DNA from: Methylotenera mobilis JLW8
Lineage (GTDB): Bacteria > Pseudomonadota > Gammaproteobacteria > Burkholderiales > Methylophilaceae
Assembly (NCBI RefSeq): GCF_000023705.1
Contig: NC_012968.1
Span: 1,736,001-1,800,000 of the forward strand
DNA: 64,000 nucleotides
Direction: 5' to 3'
The translations under genes and the position numbers were made by a program. The notes below the pieces were generated by a model. That model did no database searches and had not been told where the DNA came from. It saw only the letters and a list, made by a program, of their open reading frames with translations. Positions 46,118-55,330 of the stretch are shown here, in pieces; position 1 is the stretch's first letter, and each line of letters opens with the position of its first letter.

Positions 46118-46897
46118 TTAGTCTATTTTATTGCCGATTCTAGAACCCTGATCAAAATTCATCCAAATAAAAAATGCCTTGCCGACTAGATTCTGCTCCG
46201 GTACGAAACCCCATACTCGGCTATCGGAACTATTATCTCGATTATCCCCCATCGCCAGATATTGTCCATCCGGTACAGTGACTTCTTCACCTTCTGCAAA
46301 TTTAGCGCCTATGGTGTCCGCATCGTAGTTGCCAATCACGTTATGTACCAAAATATCATGATTTTTACTGCCTAGCTGCTCATGATACTGTTTTGCCTGC
46401 ACCACATTAAGCCCAGACATCACGTACTCATAATAACCGGCGCTCTCGACAGCAACCGGCTGTCCATTAATAGTGAGGCGCTTATCCTGATAGCCTATTT
46501 TATCGCCAGGCAAGCCTACTACGCGCTTGATGTAATCTATAGAAGGGTTAGGCGGATAATGAAACACGATGACATCACCACGTGCCGGCCTATTCACCGG
46601 TAGGAAGGTGTTATTTAAAATGGGAACGCGCAGACCGTAAGTAAATTTATTCACCAAAATAAAGTCACCAGCCAATAAGGTTGGCATCATAGAGCCTGAT
46701 GGAATCTTGAACGGCTCAACAATAAATGAACGCACCAAAAACACCACCAAAATAACGGGGAAAAAGCTCTTAGCGTACTCAACCAGCACTGGCTCATCCG
46801 CGCCCGCAGGACGTTTTTTACTTAATACAAGAATATCAAATAGCCAAATTAGCCCAGTAACCAGCAATACGACTATCATAAAAAGCGCGAACATCAT
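46118..46897 (-). CDS. lepB: Signal peptidase I
   Basis: This 259-residue inner-membrane serine protease removes Sec/Tat signal peptides. Two N-terminal transmembrane helices are followed by the catalytic Ser in FKIPSGSMMPTLLAGDFI (about residues 67-84) and the general-base Lys in YIKRVVGLPGDKIGY (about 126). The MGDNRDNSSDSRVWGFVPE box (about 216-234) is also intact. It lies between lepA and DUF4845. Confidence 0.97.
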   Translation of the reverse strand: MMFALFMIVVLLVTGLIWLFDILVLSKKRPAGADEPVLVEYAKSFFPVILVVFLVRSFIVEPFKIPSGSMMPTLLAGDFILVNKFTYGLRVPILNNTFLPVNRPARGDVIVFHYPPNPSIDYIKRVVGLPGDKIGYQDKRLTINGQPVAVESAGYYEYVMSGLNVVQAKQYHEQLGSKNHDILVHNVIGNYDADTIGAKFAEGEEVTVPDGQYLAMGDNRDNSSDSRVWGFVPEQNLVGKAFFIWMNFDQGSRIGNKID

Positions 46898-46914
46898 GGC
46901 GTTTTACCTTATTT

Positions 46915-48708
46915 TTATTTATCTTCTACTCTTAAAATCGCTAAGAATGCTTCTTGCGGAATCTCAACGCTACCCACTTGCTTCATGCGCTTTTTACCCT
47001 CTTTTTGCTTCTCAAGCAACTTACGCTTACGGGTAATATCACCGCCATAACATTTGGCAATCACGTTTTTACGCATGGCTTTTACTGTTTCACGCGCAAT
47101 GATGTTGGCACCAATAGAAGCCTGAATTGCCACATCAAACATCTGACGCGGGATTAATTCACGCATTTTTGCTGCCACCTCACGGCCACGATAAACGCTG
47201 TTGCTGCGATGCACAATCAGACTTAACGCATCCACACGTTCACCGTTCACCATAATATCCAGTTTAACCAAATCAGCCGCACGGAACTCTAAAAACTCGT
47301 AATCCATACTTGCATAACCACGAGATACAGATTTCAGACGGTCAAAGAAGTCTAACACCACCTCATTCAATGGCATTTCATAGCTTAACATCACCTGACG
47401 GCCCATATACTGCATATTGCGCTGAATGCCACGTTTACCGTTACATAAAGTCATGACTGGGCCTACATAATCTTGAGGCATCAGCAAGTTCACCACAATC
47501 ATCGGCTCACGAATCTCTTCAATGCGTGATGGCTCCGGTAAGCGTGATGGATTCTCAATCTGTACCACCTCACCATTTTTAAGCAGTAGCTCGTAAACTA
47601 CCGTTGGCGCGGTGGTAATCAAATCCATATCGTATTCGCGCTCTAAACGCTCTTGCACAATTTCCATGTGCAGCAGACCCAAGAAGCCGCATCTAAAACC
47701 AAAGCCTAATGCAGTTGAGTTTTCTGCCTCAAACAGCAAGGACGCATCATTCAAACGCAATTTTTCTAGCGCTGTACGCAGTGCCTCAAACTGGTTGGAT
47801 TCAACCGGGTATAAACCAGCAAACACTTGCGGCTTCACTTCTTTAAAGCCTGCCAATGGCTCGGCTGCAGGCTTAGCAGCCAAGGTCACTGTGTCGCCCA
47901 CTTTAGCAGCAGCCAACTCTTTAATGCCTGCAATCACAAAGCCCACTTGGCCCGCTGACAATGCAGTTTTTTGTAACGATTTTGGTGTAAATACGCCTAC
48001 TTGCTCGCACAGGTGCTCAGAACCGGTTGCCATCAGGCGAATCTTGTCTTTAGGTTTTAGTGTGCCGTCCACTACGCGCACCAACATCACTACGCCTACA
48101 TAGTTATCAAACCATGCATCAATCACCAAGGCTTTAAGTGGCTTAGTAGCATCACCTACTGGTGGCGGTACTTTAGCAATCACCGCTTCCAGTACGTCAC
48201 GCACACCCACACCAGTTTTAGCAGAACAACGCACGGCATCTGACGCATCCACGCCAATCACATCTTCAATCTCCTGAATCACTCGGTCAGGGTCGGCTGA
48301 TGGCAAATCAATTTTATTCAACACAGCCGTTACTTCCACGCCTAAATCCAGCGCGGTGTAACAGTTGGCCACACTTTGTGCCTCCACGCCCTGGCTAGCG
48401 TCAACGACCAGCAAGGCGCCTTCGCAAGCAGAGAGTGAACGCGAAACCTCGTAGCTAAAGTCTACGTGGCCTGGGGTATCAATTAAATTCAAATGGTAAA
48501 TCTGTCCGTCATCCGCCTTATATTCCAAAGCCGCTGTTTGCGCTTTAATCGTAATACCACGCTCACGCTCAATATCCATAGAATCAAGCACTTGCGCTTC
48601 CATCTCACGATCTGCCAAACCACCGCATAGGTGAATAATTCGATCCGCCAAGGTGGATTTACCGTGATCGATGTGAGCAATAATGGAAAAGTTACGAATG
48701 TTTTTCAT
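46915..48708 (-). CDS. lepA: Elongation factor 4 (LepA)
   Basis: This 597-residue ribosomal GTPase has the P-loop [16 protein letters not shown], switch regions with [14 protein letters not shown] (G2) and [20 protein letters not shown] (G3), and [10 protein letters not shown] (G4). The LepA-specific C-terminal domain ends near [20 protein letters not shown]. The start at 48708 ([10 protein letters not shown]) is the family start; the frame extends to a TTG at 48762 without homology. A hairpin separates it from mucD. It back-translocates or aids ribosome assembly. Confidence 0.97.
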   Translation of the reverse strand: MKNIRNFSIIAHIDHGKSTLADRIIHLCGGLADREMEAQVLDSMDIERERGITIKAQTAALEYKADDGQIYHLNLIDTPGHVDFSYEVSRSLSACEGALLVVDASQGVEAQSVANCYTALDLGVEVTAVLNKIDLPSADPDRVIQEIEDVIGVDASDAVRCSAKTGVGVRDVLEAVIAKVPPPVGDATKPLKALVIDAWFDNYVGVVMLVRVVDGTLKPKDKIRLMATGSEHLCEQVGVFTPKSLQKTALSAGQVGFVIAGIKELAAAKVGDTVTLAAKPAAEPLAGFKEVKPQVFAGLYPVESNQFEALRTALEKLRLNDASLLFEAENSTALGFGFRCGFLGLLHMEIVQERLEREYDMDLITTAPTVVYELLLKNGEVVQIENPSRLPEPSRIEEIREPMIVVNLLMPQDYVGPVMTLCNGKRGIQRNMQYMGRQVMLSYEMPLNEVVLDFFDRLKSVSRGYASMDYEFLEFRAADLVKLDIMVNGERVDALSLIVHRSNSVYRGREVAAKMRELIPRQMFDVAIQASIGANIIARETVKAMRKNVIAKCYGGDITRKRKLLEKQKEGKKRMKQVGSVEIPQEAFLAILRVEDK

Positions 48709-48811
48709 GTTTAATTTTTTAATAATGACTAATTGACGGCTAACGGGCTGTTCAGATAACAATACAAAGCGTACTTAATATTTGGGCATACCGGATATAA
48801 AGGCATACTAG

Positions 48812-48842
48812 ACAATAAGGGCGCACTAGGCGCCCTTATTGT
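48812..48842 (-). terminator. Terminator-like hairpin between mucD and lepA
   Basis: A perfect 13-bp stem ACAATAAGGGCGC / GCGCCCTTATTGT has a 5-base loop. The stem is GC-rich near the loop and AT-rich at the base, with a U-rich but interrupted 3' flank. It suggests that the rpoE-rse-mucD transcript ends here and lepA has its own promoter. Confidence 0.7.
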
Positions 48843-48930
48843 TAACCGAACAGCTCGGATTTTACAGCAAATTCAAAGTATTAACATCTACAGATTAATG
48901 CTTAGCCTTTATTATGCGGTGAAACAGCAT

Positions 48931-50343
48931 TTACTTGGCACTTGGTATTTTAACCGGCACATACAGGGTGCTCTCACCACGCAACACGAGCAATGCAACG
49001 GTTTTACCTGCAGCAAACCCAGCCAACTGCTTGTTAAATTGCTCAAGGCTTTGCACTTCGGTATTATTTAAACCTAATATCACATCACCGCGCCTAATAC
49101 CTGCCTGCGCTACAGCACCTAACGCATCCATCACCAAAAGACCATTTTTACCATTCAGCTTTTTCTTTTGCTGCGGTGTAAGCTCTTTTAAGATTAAACC
49201 AACACGGTCCGCATCCTGTTTGACTGCAGGCTTATTCGCTTGCGCCGACTCAGACGGGTCTGATGGCATTTCACCAATTGCCACACTCAAGGTTTTATCA
49301 CTACCTTTACGCAGCACTTCCACTGGCACGGCTTTGCCTGGTCTAGCCGCACCGACCGCACGCGGCAAATCTGTAGAGCTGTTAATCGGCTTACCGTCAA
49401 ATTTAATGATGACATCACCAGCCTCTACACCACCTTTGTCCGCAGGGCCGCCTTTTTCTACCCCGGCAACCAAAGCACCATTGGTATTCTTCATGCCAAA
49501 TGATTCCGCCAACTCCTTGCTCAACTCTTGAATCACCACCCCTAACCACCCTCTAGTTACCTTACCAGAAGCTTTTAATTGGTTAGTCACCTCAAGCGCC
49601 ACGTCAATAGGAATACTGAACGACAACCCCATAGAACCACCGCTACGGCTGTAAATTTGCGAGTTAATACCCACTACTTCACCAGCCAGATTAAACAATG
49701 GCCCACCAGAGTTACCCGGATTAATCGCAACATCGGTCTGAATAAATGGAACAAAGTTTTCCTGCGGCAACGCTCTGCCCTTGGCACTCACAATACCGGC
49801 AGTCATGGTATTTTCTAGGCCAAACGGAGAGCCAATCGCCGCTACCCATTCACCCACTTTCAATTTATTGGGATCGCCAATTACCACTTTTGGCAAACCT
49901 GTTGCCTCAATCTTTACCAGCGCAACATCGGTACGCTTGTCTGCGCCGATAATCTTGGCTTTAAATTCACGTTTATCGAATAACTTAACAATCACCTCAT
50001 CCGCATCAGACACTACGTGCGCATTGGTCAAGATATAGCCATCACTGCTGATCACAAAACCAGAACCGAGAGACTGTGATTTATACTCTGGCTGGGCCCC
50101 GCCGCCATTTTGGCCTGGAAAATTAGGAATACCAAAGCGCTTAAAAAACTCCTGTAACTGCTCATCGCCCAACATGCCCGGCAACTGCGTAGGACTAGCA
50201 CGCATATTTTGCGTAATGCTGATATTTACAACCGCAGGTCCTTGCTTTTCTGCCAGCTCGGTAAAATCCGGCAAATCTTTAGCATGCACATTCACTGCAG
50301 AACACAAAACAAATATCACTGCAGCAAGCCAACTTCTCATCAT
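48931..50343 (-). CDS. mucD: Do/DegQ-family periplasmic serine protease (MucD)
   Basis: This 470-residue HtrA-type protease has a signal peptide (about residues 1-21, ending VHAK). The protease domain has the catalytic triad: His in YILTNAHVVSDADEV (about residue 110), Asp in DKRTDVALVKIEATG (about 141) and Ser in AINPGNSGGPLFNLA (about 214). Two PDZ domains follow, each with a GLI-type binding loop. It degrades misfolded envelope proteins. It closes the sigma-E cluster after rseC, the mucD position. Confidence 0.95.
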   Translation of the reverse strand: MMRSWLAAVIFVLCSAVNVHAKDLPDFTELAEKQGPAVVNISITQNMRASPTQLPGMLGDEQLQEFFKRFGIPNFPGQNGGGAQPEYKSQSLGSGFVISSDGYILTNAHVVSDADEVIVKLFDKREFKAKIIGADKRTDVALVKIEATGLPKVVIGDPNKLKVGEWVAAIGSPFGLENTMTAGIVSAKGRALPQENFVPFIQTDVAINPGNSGGPLFNLAGEVVGINSQIYSRSGGSMGLSFSIPIDVALEVTNQLKASGKVTRGWLGVVIQELSKELAESFGMKNTNGALVAGVEKGGPADKGGVEAGDVIIKFDGKPINSSTDLPRAVGAARPGKAVPVEVLRKGSDKTLSVAIGEMPSDPSESAQANKPAVKQDADRVGLILKELTPQQKKKLNGKNGLLVMDALGAVAQAGIRRGDVILGLNNTEVQSLEQFNKQLAGFAAGKTVALLVLRGESTLYVPVKIPSAK

Positions 50344-50407
50344 CTACTCACCCCACTTAATTATGTTTGAAATATGTTTAAAAAATTTAAATGTTTCAAA
50401 TACCAAG

Positions 50408-50878
50408 CTAATTAATGCCTGATGCATCACTGACCACATCATCAGCATAGCGCAACACCACAGCCTGATATGAATTAACACCCGCAGAACGCCCGCGCCC
50501 CATCAAGTACCATTTAACCCAGAAAAATCCTATGCACAAACCAAAGACGGCAGCTAGCACTACGTACAGCTGATTGTTAAATAAAGCCTCGGCTAACACT
50601 GAAAAGAAAATCAGGCTTAATAGAGGCAGCACATACAGCAAAAAAACCGAGCGTAATGCCATGCGCTCATCAATGCCAACCACGACACTGTCGCCAACCT
50701 GTGCATTGATGCCATTTTCCGCTAAGAATGTTTGGCTTTTATGACCAAGCATTTTGCCCCAAGTTGCATTACCGCAACCACGTCGCTGCCCACAAATGCT
50801 GCATGCGGTTCTGCGCTCGATTTCCAGCTCAACTGCACCTTGCTGGCAACGAATGACGACTGCGTGTTCTTCTATCAT
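50408..50878 (-). CDS. rseC: RseC/MucC family regulator
   Basis: This 156-residue inner-membrane protein has an N-terminal cysteine cluster CSICGQRRGCGNATW (about residues 22-36), as in RseC proteins. Two transmembrane helices near residues 78-97 and 103-123 follow. The family modulates sigma-E signalling and the reduction of SoxR; the mechanism is not settled. It sits in its usual place after rseB. Confidence 0.9.
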   Translation of the reverse strand: MIEEHAVVIRCQQGAVELEIERRTACSICGQRRGCGNATWGKMLGHKSQTFLAENGINAQVGDSVVVGIDERMALRSVFLLYVLPLLSLIFFSVLAEALFNNQLYVVLAAVFGLCIGFFWVKWYLMGRGRSAGVNSYQAVVLRYADDVVSDASGIN

Positions 50879-50921
50879 AAGGATGAGTGAAACTGACCAG
50901 AGAGTGATTTAGTAATAACTA

Positions 50922-51917
50922 CTATTTCCCAATGACTACCGCGTTGGCAATCTGCACCACGGTTGCCTCAGGCACCTCACCCACCGCAGTCACCAGATAG
51001 CCGTGATTCACACCGGCATAAAAACTGGTATAGCCGCTAGAGGCTAACGCCACTTTGGTTTTTTCGCCTTTATTCGTAGGCTCAATAAATAATGACACCG
51101 TGGCCAAGCCATCTGAAAAAATCATATGCATGACGGGATAAGGTTTACCTGGCACCATACGTACTATTTGATCTACCTTGCGATAACCGGCTGGCAGCTC
51201 TTTAATCTCCCATGTCACCGACAATTTGCCATCAGGCAAAATCACCGGCTCATCTGCCATTACATAGCTCTTTTTGCTATCAATGCGTGGGGTGAACCAA
51301 TCAAGACCAACCGAATTTAATAAGGACACGCGGTTAAAGCCAATACTCTCAATAATCTCACTGCGCTGATTAAATCTGACGGACTTTAATAACAAACCAT
51401 ACTCGTCATCTATCCAGAATTTATAGCTATAACGCAACCTGTCTTTAGGCTCCAGAAACAGAATTTGCGCCTGACGGTCTGCCACCCGTTCATGGGTGCT
51501 TAAATGTACGTTGTAATTATCTTTAATCGTATCAAAGTTTAGCGGCAACATGGCTGGGAACATATTTTGGCCGCGCTTTTTCTCAATCACTATTTTTTCG
51601 TTTTTAGCGTTATAAATCACCAGATTACTACCTTGGCTCAATACTTCACGCGATGCACCATCTAACACCACATTGCGAGAAAATTCGTTTCTGCCATCAA
51701 AAAAATGGGTAATTTGTACCGCTTTCGCCTGCTGACCTGTTTGGTAAACAAAGACACCTTCATAACTTAAAGCACGCGCGGCAACGGCTGCTTTTTGCAA
51801 CATCACCCATAATTCATCATCGCTAGTGGCATAGCTAGCAAAACTCGTTACACATAAAACAAATAGCGTAAGCCCGGCGAGTGGCTTAGCCGAAAAAACG
51901 CGACTGCTTGAAATCAT
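50922..51917 (-). CDS. rseB: Sigma-E factor regulator RseB (MucB)
   Basis: This 331-residue periplasmic protein has a signal peptide (about residues 1-30, ending FASYA). The MucB/RseB fold is indicated by segments such as SYEGVFVYQTGQQAKAVQITH and RYSYKFWIDDEYGLLLKS. It binds the RseA periplasmic part and lipopolysaccharide/lipoprotein signals to hold back RseA cleavage. Its start overlaps rseA by 4 bases (ATGA). Confidence 0.93.
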   Translation of the reverse strand: MISSSRVFSAKPLAGLTLFVLCVTSFASYATSDDELWVMLQKAAVAARALSYEGVFVYQTGQQAKAVQITHFFDGRNEFSRNVVLDGASREVLSQGSNLVIYNAKNEKIVIEKKRGQNMFPAMLPLNFDTIKDNYNVHLSTHERVADRQAQILFLEPKDRLRYSYKFWIDDEYGLLLKSVRFNQRSEIIESIGFNRVSLLNSVGLDWFTPRIDSKKSYVMADEPVILPDGKLSVTWEIKELPAGYRKVDQIVRMVPGKPYPVMHMIFSDGLATVSLFIEPTNKGEKTKVALASSGYTSFYAGVNHGYLVTAVGEVPEATVVQIANAVVIGK

Positions 51918-52405
51918 TCTGAATAATTCACTGATTGAATATAGTATGAACTCGTTGAGGGGGCTAGTGATTGATGCGCCATCAAATACTCATTGGGAAT
52001 GGATTCGCTGGTAGTTGTGACTTGCGCGACTTCTAGTGCTGCGGCGGGGTTAGGCTCAGTTTGCTGCTGCAATGCCAGCCAACCCACCACCATTACAGCA
52101 GCAAAGGATGCCGCAATAGACCAGCTAGCGGGTAATTTATCTTTTAATACTGCTGTAGTTTTTTTATGGGCTGTAACCTTTGATGCACTAGGGGCCAGCA
52201 CTGTGGGTTCTTGTTCTATTCTTTGCATGAGCTTTTGTTTAAAGCTCGCGCCTAACGCCACATCGCCACGCATCGCGTCGCCAATCAAGTGGTACTGATG
52301 CCAAGTTTGCGAGGCTTGTCTACTAGTGTGTATGGACGCAATCAGATGCTCAGCATCTTCTACTGCAATTTCGTCATCCATTAAAGCAGAAATTTGTTCA
52401 CTCAT
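51914..52405 (-). CDS. rseA: Anti-sigma-E factor RseA (MucA)
   Basis: This is a single-pass inner-membrane protein of about 163 residues. The cytoplasmic N-terminal domain begins MSEQISALMDDEIAVEDAEH and contains the SQTWHQYHLIGDAMRG block that binds sigma-E. A transmembrane helix (WSIAASFAAVMVVGWLALQ, about residues 95-113) and a short periplasmic tail follow. The ATG at 52405 has AGGAG six bases upstream and is preferred over the adjacent GTG. DegS/RseP-type proteolysis would release RpoE. Confidence 0.93.
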   Translation of the reverse strand: MSEQISALMDDEIAVEDAEHLIASIHTSRQASQTWHQYHLIGDAMRGDVALGASFKQKLMQRIEQEPTVLAPSASKVTAHKKTTAVLKDKLPASWSIAASFAAVMVVGWLALQQQTEPNPAAALEVAQVTTTSESIPNEYLMAHQSLAPSTSSYYIQSVNYSE

Positions 52406-52506
52406 CACTTACTCCTAATACACTACTAACAACGCATCGATAATTTCGTGCTTTAATCAAATCGTTAAAATCTAAATAGCGGCAAAACTTAACGACAAAC
52501 GTTTAC

Positions 52507-53265
52507 TTACCAACGCTTATTTTCTGGTGTATCCAACAAAGGTCTTAATTTCAGCGCAATCGTCTCACGCGCTCTGAAGATTCTTGAACGCACTGTGCCA
52601 ATTGGGCAACTCATAATGGTTGCGATTTCTTCGTAACTTAAACCCTCAATTTCACGCAAGGTAATAGCCGTCTTCAACTCTTCAGGCAGGCCTTCCACGG
52701 TATCGTTAACCGTTTGCGCGATCTGCTTGGTCATCATGCTGGATTCAGGGGTTTCTGTGGTACGCAACTCATCACCACTGTCAAAATTCTCGGCATCTTC
52801 GATTTCAATATCAGTAGACACCGTAGGACGGCGTCCCATAGAAACCAAGTAGTTTTTTGCCGTATTAATACCAATACGATAGAGCCAAGTATAAAAAGCA
52901 CTATCGCCTCGGAAATTTGGTAATGCACGATACGCTTTGATAAAGGACTCTTGCACCACATCCTCAATCTCAGCCTGATCGCGAATCATGCGTGATAACA
53001 GACGCGCCAACTTGCGCTGATATTTATCAACAAGCAGGCCAAACGCACGCTTATCCCCGCGTTGCGCGCGCACTACGAGCTCATGATCAATCTCACGATT
53101 ACCAGAAACTGGTGCATTAGCCACTACTTGCAACCCCTCTGTCGCACCCACTTTGGTCTGTTCAATTTTATTATCAAATCTTTCACTTCTGTAAGTATAA
53201 CCCTGGCCTGCAGGTTGAACGAAGTTAAATTGGACTAATTCCTGAATTTTACTGGGTTGTATCAT
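52507..53265 (-). CDS. rpoE: RNA polymerase sigma-E factor
   Basis: This is an ECF sigma factor. Region 2 contains AQRGDKRAFGLLVDKYQRKL and EDVVQESFIKAYRALPNF. Region 4 contains LRTAITLREIEGLSYEEIA-type helix-turn-helix text ending GTVRSRIFRAR. From the ATG at 53265 the protein is 252 residues, about 50 longer at the N-terminus than usual RpoE (about 200). That ATG has a strong GGAGG seven bases upstream. A GTG at 53124 with AGAGGGG nine bases upstream would give 205 residues, the usual size. Both starts look usable. It heads rpoE-rseA-rseB-rseC-mucD; a sigma-E-type promoter lies at 53371-53400. Confidence 0.93.
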   Translation of the reverse strand: MIQPSKIQELVQFNFVQPAGQGYTYRSERFDNKIEQTKVGATEGLQVVANAPVSGNREIDHELVVRAQRGDKRAFGLLVDKYQRKLARLLSRMIRDQAEIEDVVQESFIKAYRALPNFRGDSAFYTWLYRIGINTAKNYLVSMGRRPTVSTDIEIEDAENFDSGDELRTTETPESSMMTKQIAQTVNDTVEGLPEELKTAITLREIEGLSYEEIATIMSCPIGTVRSRIFRARETIALKLRPLLDTPENKRW

Positions 53266-53370
53266 TACTTTGCCTCCACAGCATAAGATTTTTAATCTAA
53301 TTACTTTTCATCTAATGACAACTAAACGATTACTTTTTTATGTTTACTACGTTATTTCTATTGCCTTTTA

Positions 53371-53400
53371 TAAAGACCGCGATACACTCTTAGAAGTTCC
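53371..53400 (-). promoter_or_regulatory. Sigma-E-type promoter of the rpoE operon
   Basis: On the minus strand GGAACTT (53400-53394), a 17-base spacer, and TCTTTA (53376-53371) match the RpoE consensus GGAACTT-N16/17-TCnnA well. Transcription would begin about 100 bases upstream of the 53265 ATG. Autoregulation of rpoE by its own sigma factor is well known; here the element sits in the intergenic region shared with the divergent nadB. Confidence 0.8.
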
Positions 53401-53439
53401 GAACAATTCAATCCTCCCCCACACAAATCCTTGTAAATT

Positions 53440-55077
53440 ATGCAGCAATTTGATGTTTTAATTATTGGCAGCGGCCTCGCAGGACTCTCGCTTGCACTCA
53501 GAACTGCCGATCATAAAAAAATCTGCTTAGTCAGCAAACGCAGCATTAACGACACAGCCAGTAATTGGGCACAAGGTGGTATTGCAGCCGTACAAAATAA
53601 CGAGGATTCTATAGACGCTCATATTCAAGACACGCTGATTGCGGGCGCCGGCCTTTGCGATGAGGCAGTCACGAGGAAGGTAGTGGAGCACGGTAAAGAA
53701 ACCGTAGAATGGCTGATCGAACAAGGGGTGAAGTTCACCCGTGACAGTAATAACAGCAAGTACCATTTAACGCGCGAGGGCGGCCATAGCCACCGTCGCA
53801 TTATCCATGCGGCAGACGCCACTGGCCACGCGGTACAAACTACGCTGGCCGACCAGGTAAGACAACACCCTAATATCACCCTACTTGAAAACCACATTGC
53901 GGTGGATTTAATCACTACGCACAAGGTGAAAAATCTAGACCCAAAAATCACTGAAAACAACGCATGCTTAGGCGCTTATGTGTTGGACAACAGCACCGGC
54001 AAAGTCATCACCATAGGCGCACACAATACTATTTTGGCCACTGGCGGCGCCGGCAAAGTGTACCTTTACACGACCAACCCTGATGTAAGTACTGGCGACG
54101 GTATCGCCATGGCGTGGCGCGCTGGCTGCCGCGTAGCCAATATGGAGTTCATTCAATTCCACCCAACCTGCTTATTCCACCCTCACGCTAAATCCTTCTT
54201 AATCTCAGAAGTGGTGAGAGGTGAAGGTGGCTTACTTAAGCTGCCGGATGGCACCAGATTTATGCCAGAGTATGACCAGCGTGCAGAACTGGCGCCAAGG
54301 GATATCGTAGCGCGCGCCATAGACTTTGAAATGAAAAAACGCGGGCTTGACTGCGTGTATCTAGACATTTCGCACAAACCGCTCAGCTTTATACAAGAGC
54401 ATTTCCCGAATATCTATAAGCGTTGTTTAGAGCTGGGCATTGATATCAGCAAAGCACCCATCCCTGTTGTACCAGCTGCACACTATACCTGCGGCGGCGT
54501 AATGACAGATGATAAGGGCCAAACCGACGTGAACCACCTCTACGCAATTGGCGAAACCTCTTGCACCGGCCTGCATGGGGCAAACCGCTTAGCCAGCAAC
54601 TCATTATTAGAGTGTTTAGTATTTGGCAAAGCAGCGGCTGAGGACATTTTAAGCCAGGCCCAACACACAGTGACCAACCTGCCATATTGGGATGAAAGCC
54701 GTGTAACAGACGCAGATGAAGAGGTATTAATCACCCACACCTGGGATGAGTTACGTCGCTTTATGTGGAACTACGTTGGTATTGTTCGTACAGACAAACG
54801 TCTTAGCCGTGCGCTGCATCGCATACATATGTTGCGTGATGAAGTGCATGAGTTCTATAGCAACTTTAAAATTAGCAACGACCTGATTGAGTTGCGTAAC
54901 TTGCTGCAAGTGGCAGAACTGATTGTATTAAGTGCGATTGAACGCAAAGAGAGTCGTGGCCTGCACTGTAGCAAAGACCACCCCAATTTAGAGGAGGAAG
55001 CCATTCCCACTGTGCTGGAGCCCTCCAATTACTACAGCCTACTAGATAGAGAGCATGGGCTTAAACATCAGCATTAA
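53440..55077 (+). CDS. nadB: L-aspartate oxidase
   Basis: This 545-residue flavoprotein oxidises aspartate to iminoaspartate for NAD synthesis. The FAD-binding N-terminus is [16 protein letters not shown] (about residues 6-21). Family segments [15 protein letters not shown] (about 37) and [13 protein letters not shown]-like [20 protein letters not shown] (about 112) follow. FHPTCLFHP and [20 protein letters not shown] (about 382-401) are intact. It lies divergent from rpoE, as in E. coli. Confidence 0.97.
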   Translation: MQQFDVLIIGSGLAGLSLALRTADHKKICLVSKRSINDTASNWAQGGIAAVQNNEDSIDAHIQDTLIAGAGLCDEAVTRKVVEHGKETVEWLIEQGVKFTRDSNNSKYHLTREGGHSHRRIIHAADATGHAVQTTLADQVRQHPNITLLENHIAVDLITTHKVKNLDPKITENNACLGAYVLDNSTGKVITIGAHNTILATGGAGKVYLYTTNPDVSTGDGIAMAWRAGCRVANMEFIQFHPTCLFHPHAKSFLISEVVRGEGGLLKLPDGTRFMPEYDQRAELAPRDIVARAIDFEMKKRGLDCVYLDISHKPLSFIQEHFPNIYKRCLELGIDISKAPIPVVPAAHYTCGGVMTDDKGQTDVNHLYAIGETSCTGLHGANRLASNSLLECLVFGKAAAEDILSQAQHTVTNLPYWDESRVTDADEEVLITHTWDELRRFMWNYVGIVRTDKRLSRALHRIHMLRDEVHEFYSNFKISNDLIELRNLLQVAELIVLSAIERKESRGLHCSKDHPNLEEEAIPTVLEPSNYYSLLDREHGLKHQH

Positions 55078-55139
55078 CTTTGTCACTCCTTAAAAACACA
55101 GCATATCAACACCAAAAAAATCTGACTTTTAAACAAAAT

Positions 55140-55168
55140 CTGACTTTAATCCGAATACTCCGTATAAT
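55140..55168 (+). promoter_or_regulatory. Sigma-70-type promoter upstream of the RhlE-like helicase
   Basis: CTGACT (55140-55145), a 17-base spacer, and a perfect TATAAT (55163-55168) form a good housekeeping promoter. The start would lie near 55175, leaving an untranslated leader of about 155 bases before the TTG start of the helicase gene. Confidence 0.7.
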
Positions 55169-55330
55169 TCAGGTTATTCCCTGCGCAAACCAATCAGCGT
55201 AGCGGTCTTAAAACATTAAATCTTTCCTGATTCATACAATCACGTAATTGATTTTTACCTATGCCTACCTCGATTGGTGTTGCTTCACAAAGTAATAGGT
55301 CGGCTTAAATTTCCCAGCTGAGGCTACACT

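Noticed and set aside
48709-48762. Longer lepA start at a TTG
   Set aside because: The ATG at 48708 gives the conserved family N-terminus; the extra 18 residues have no support.
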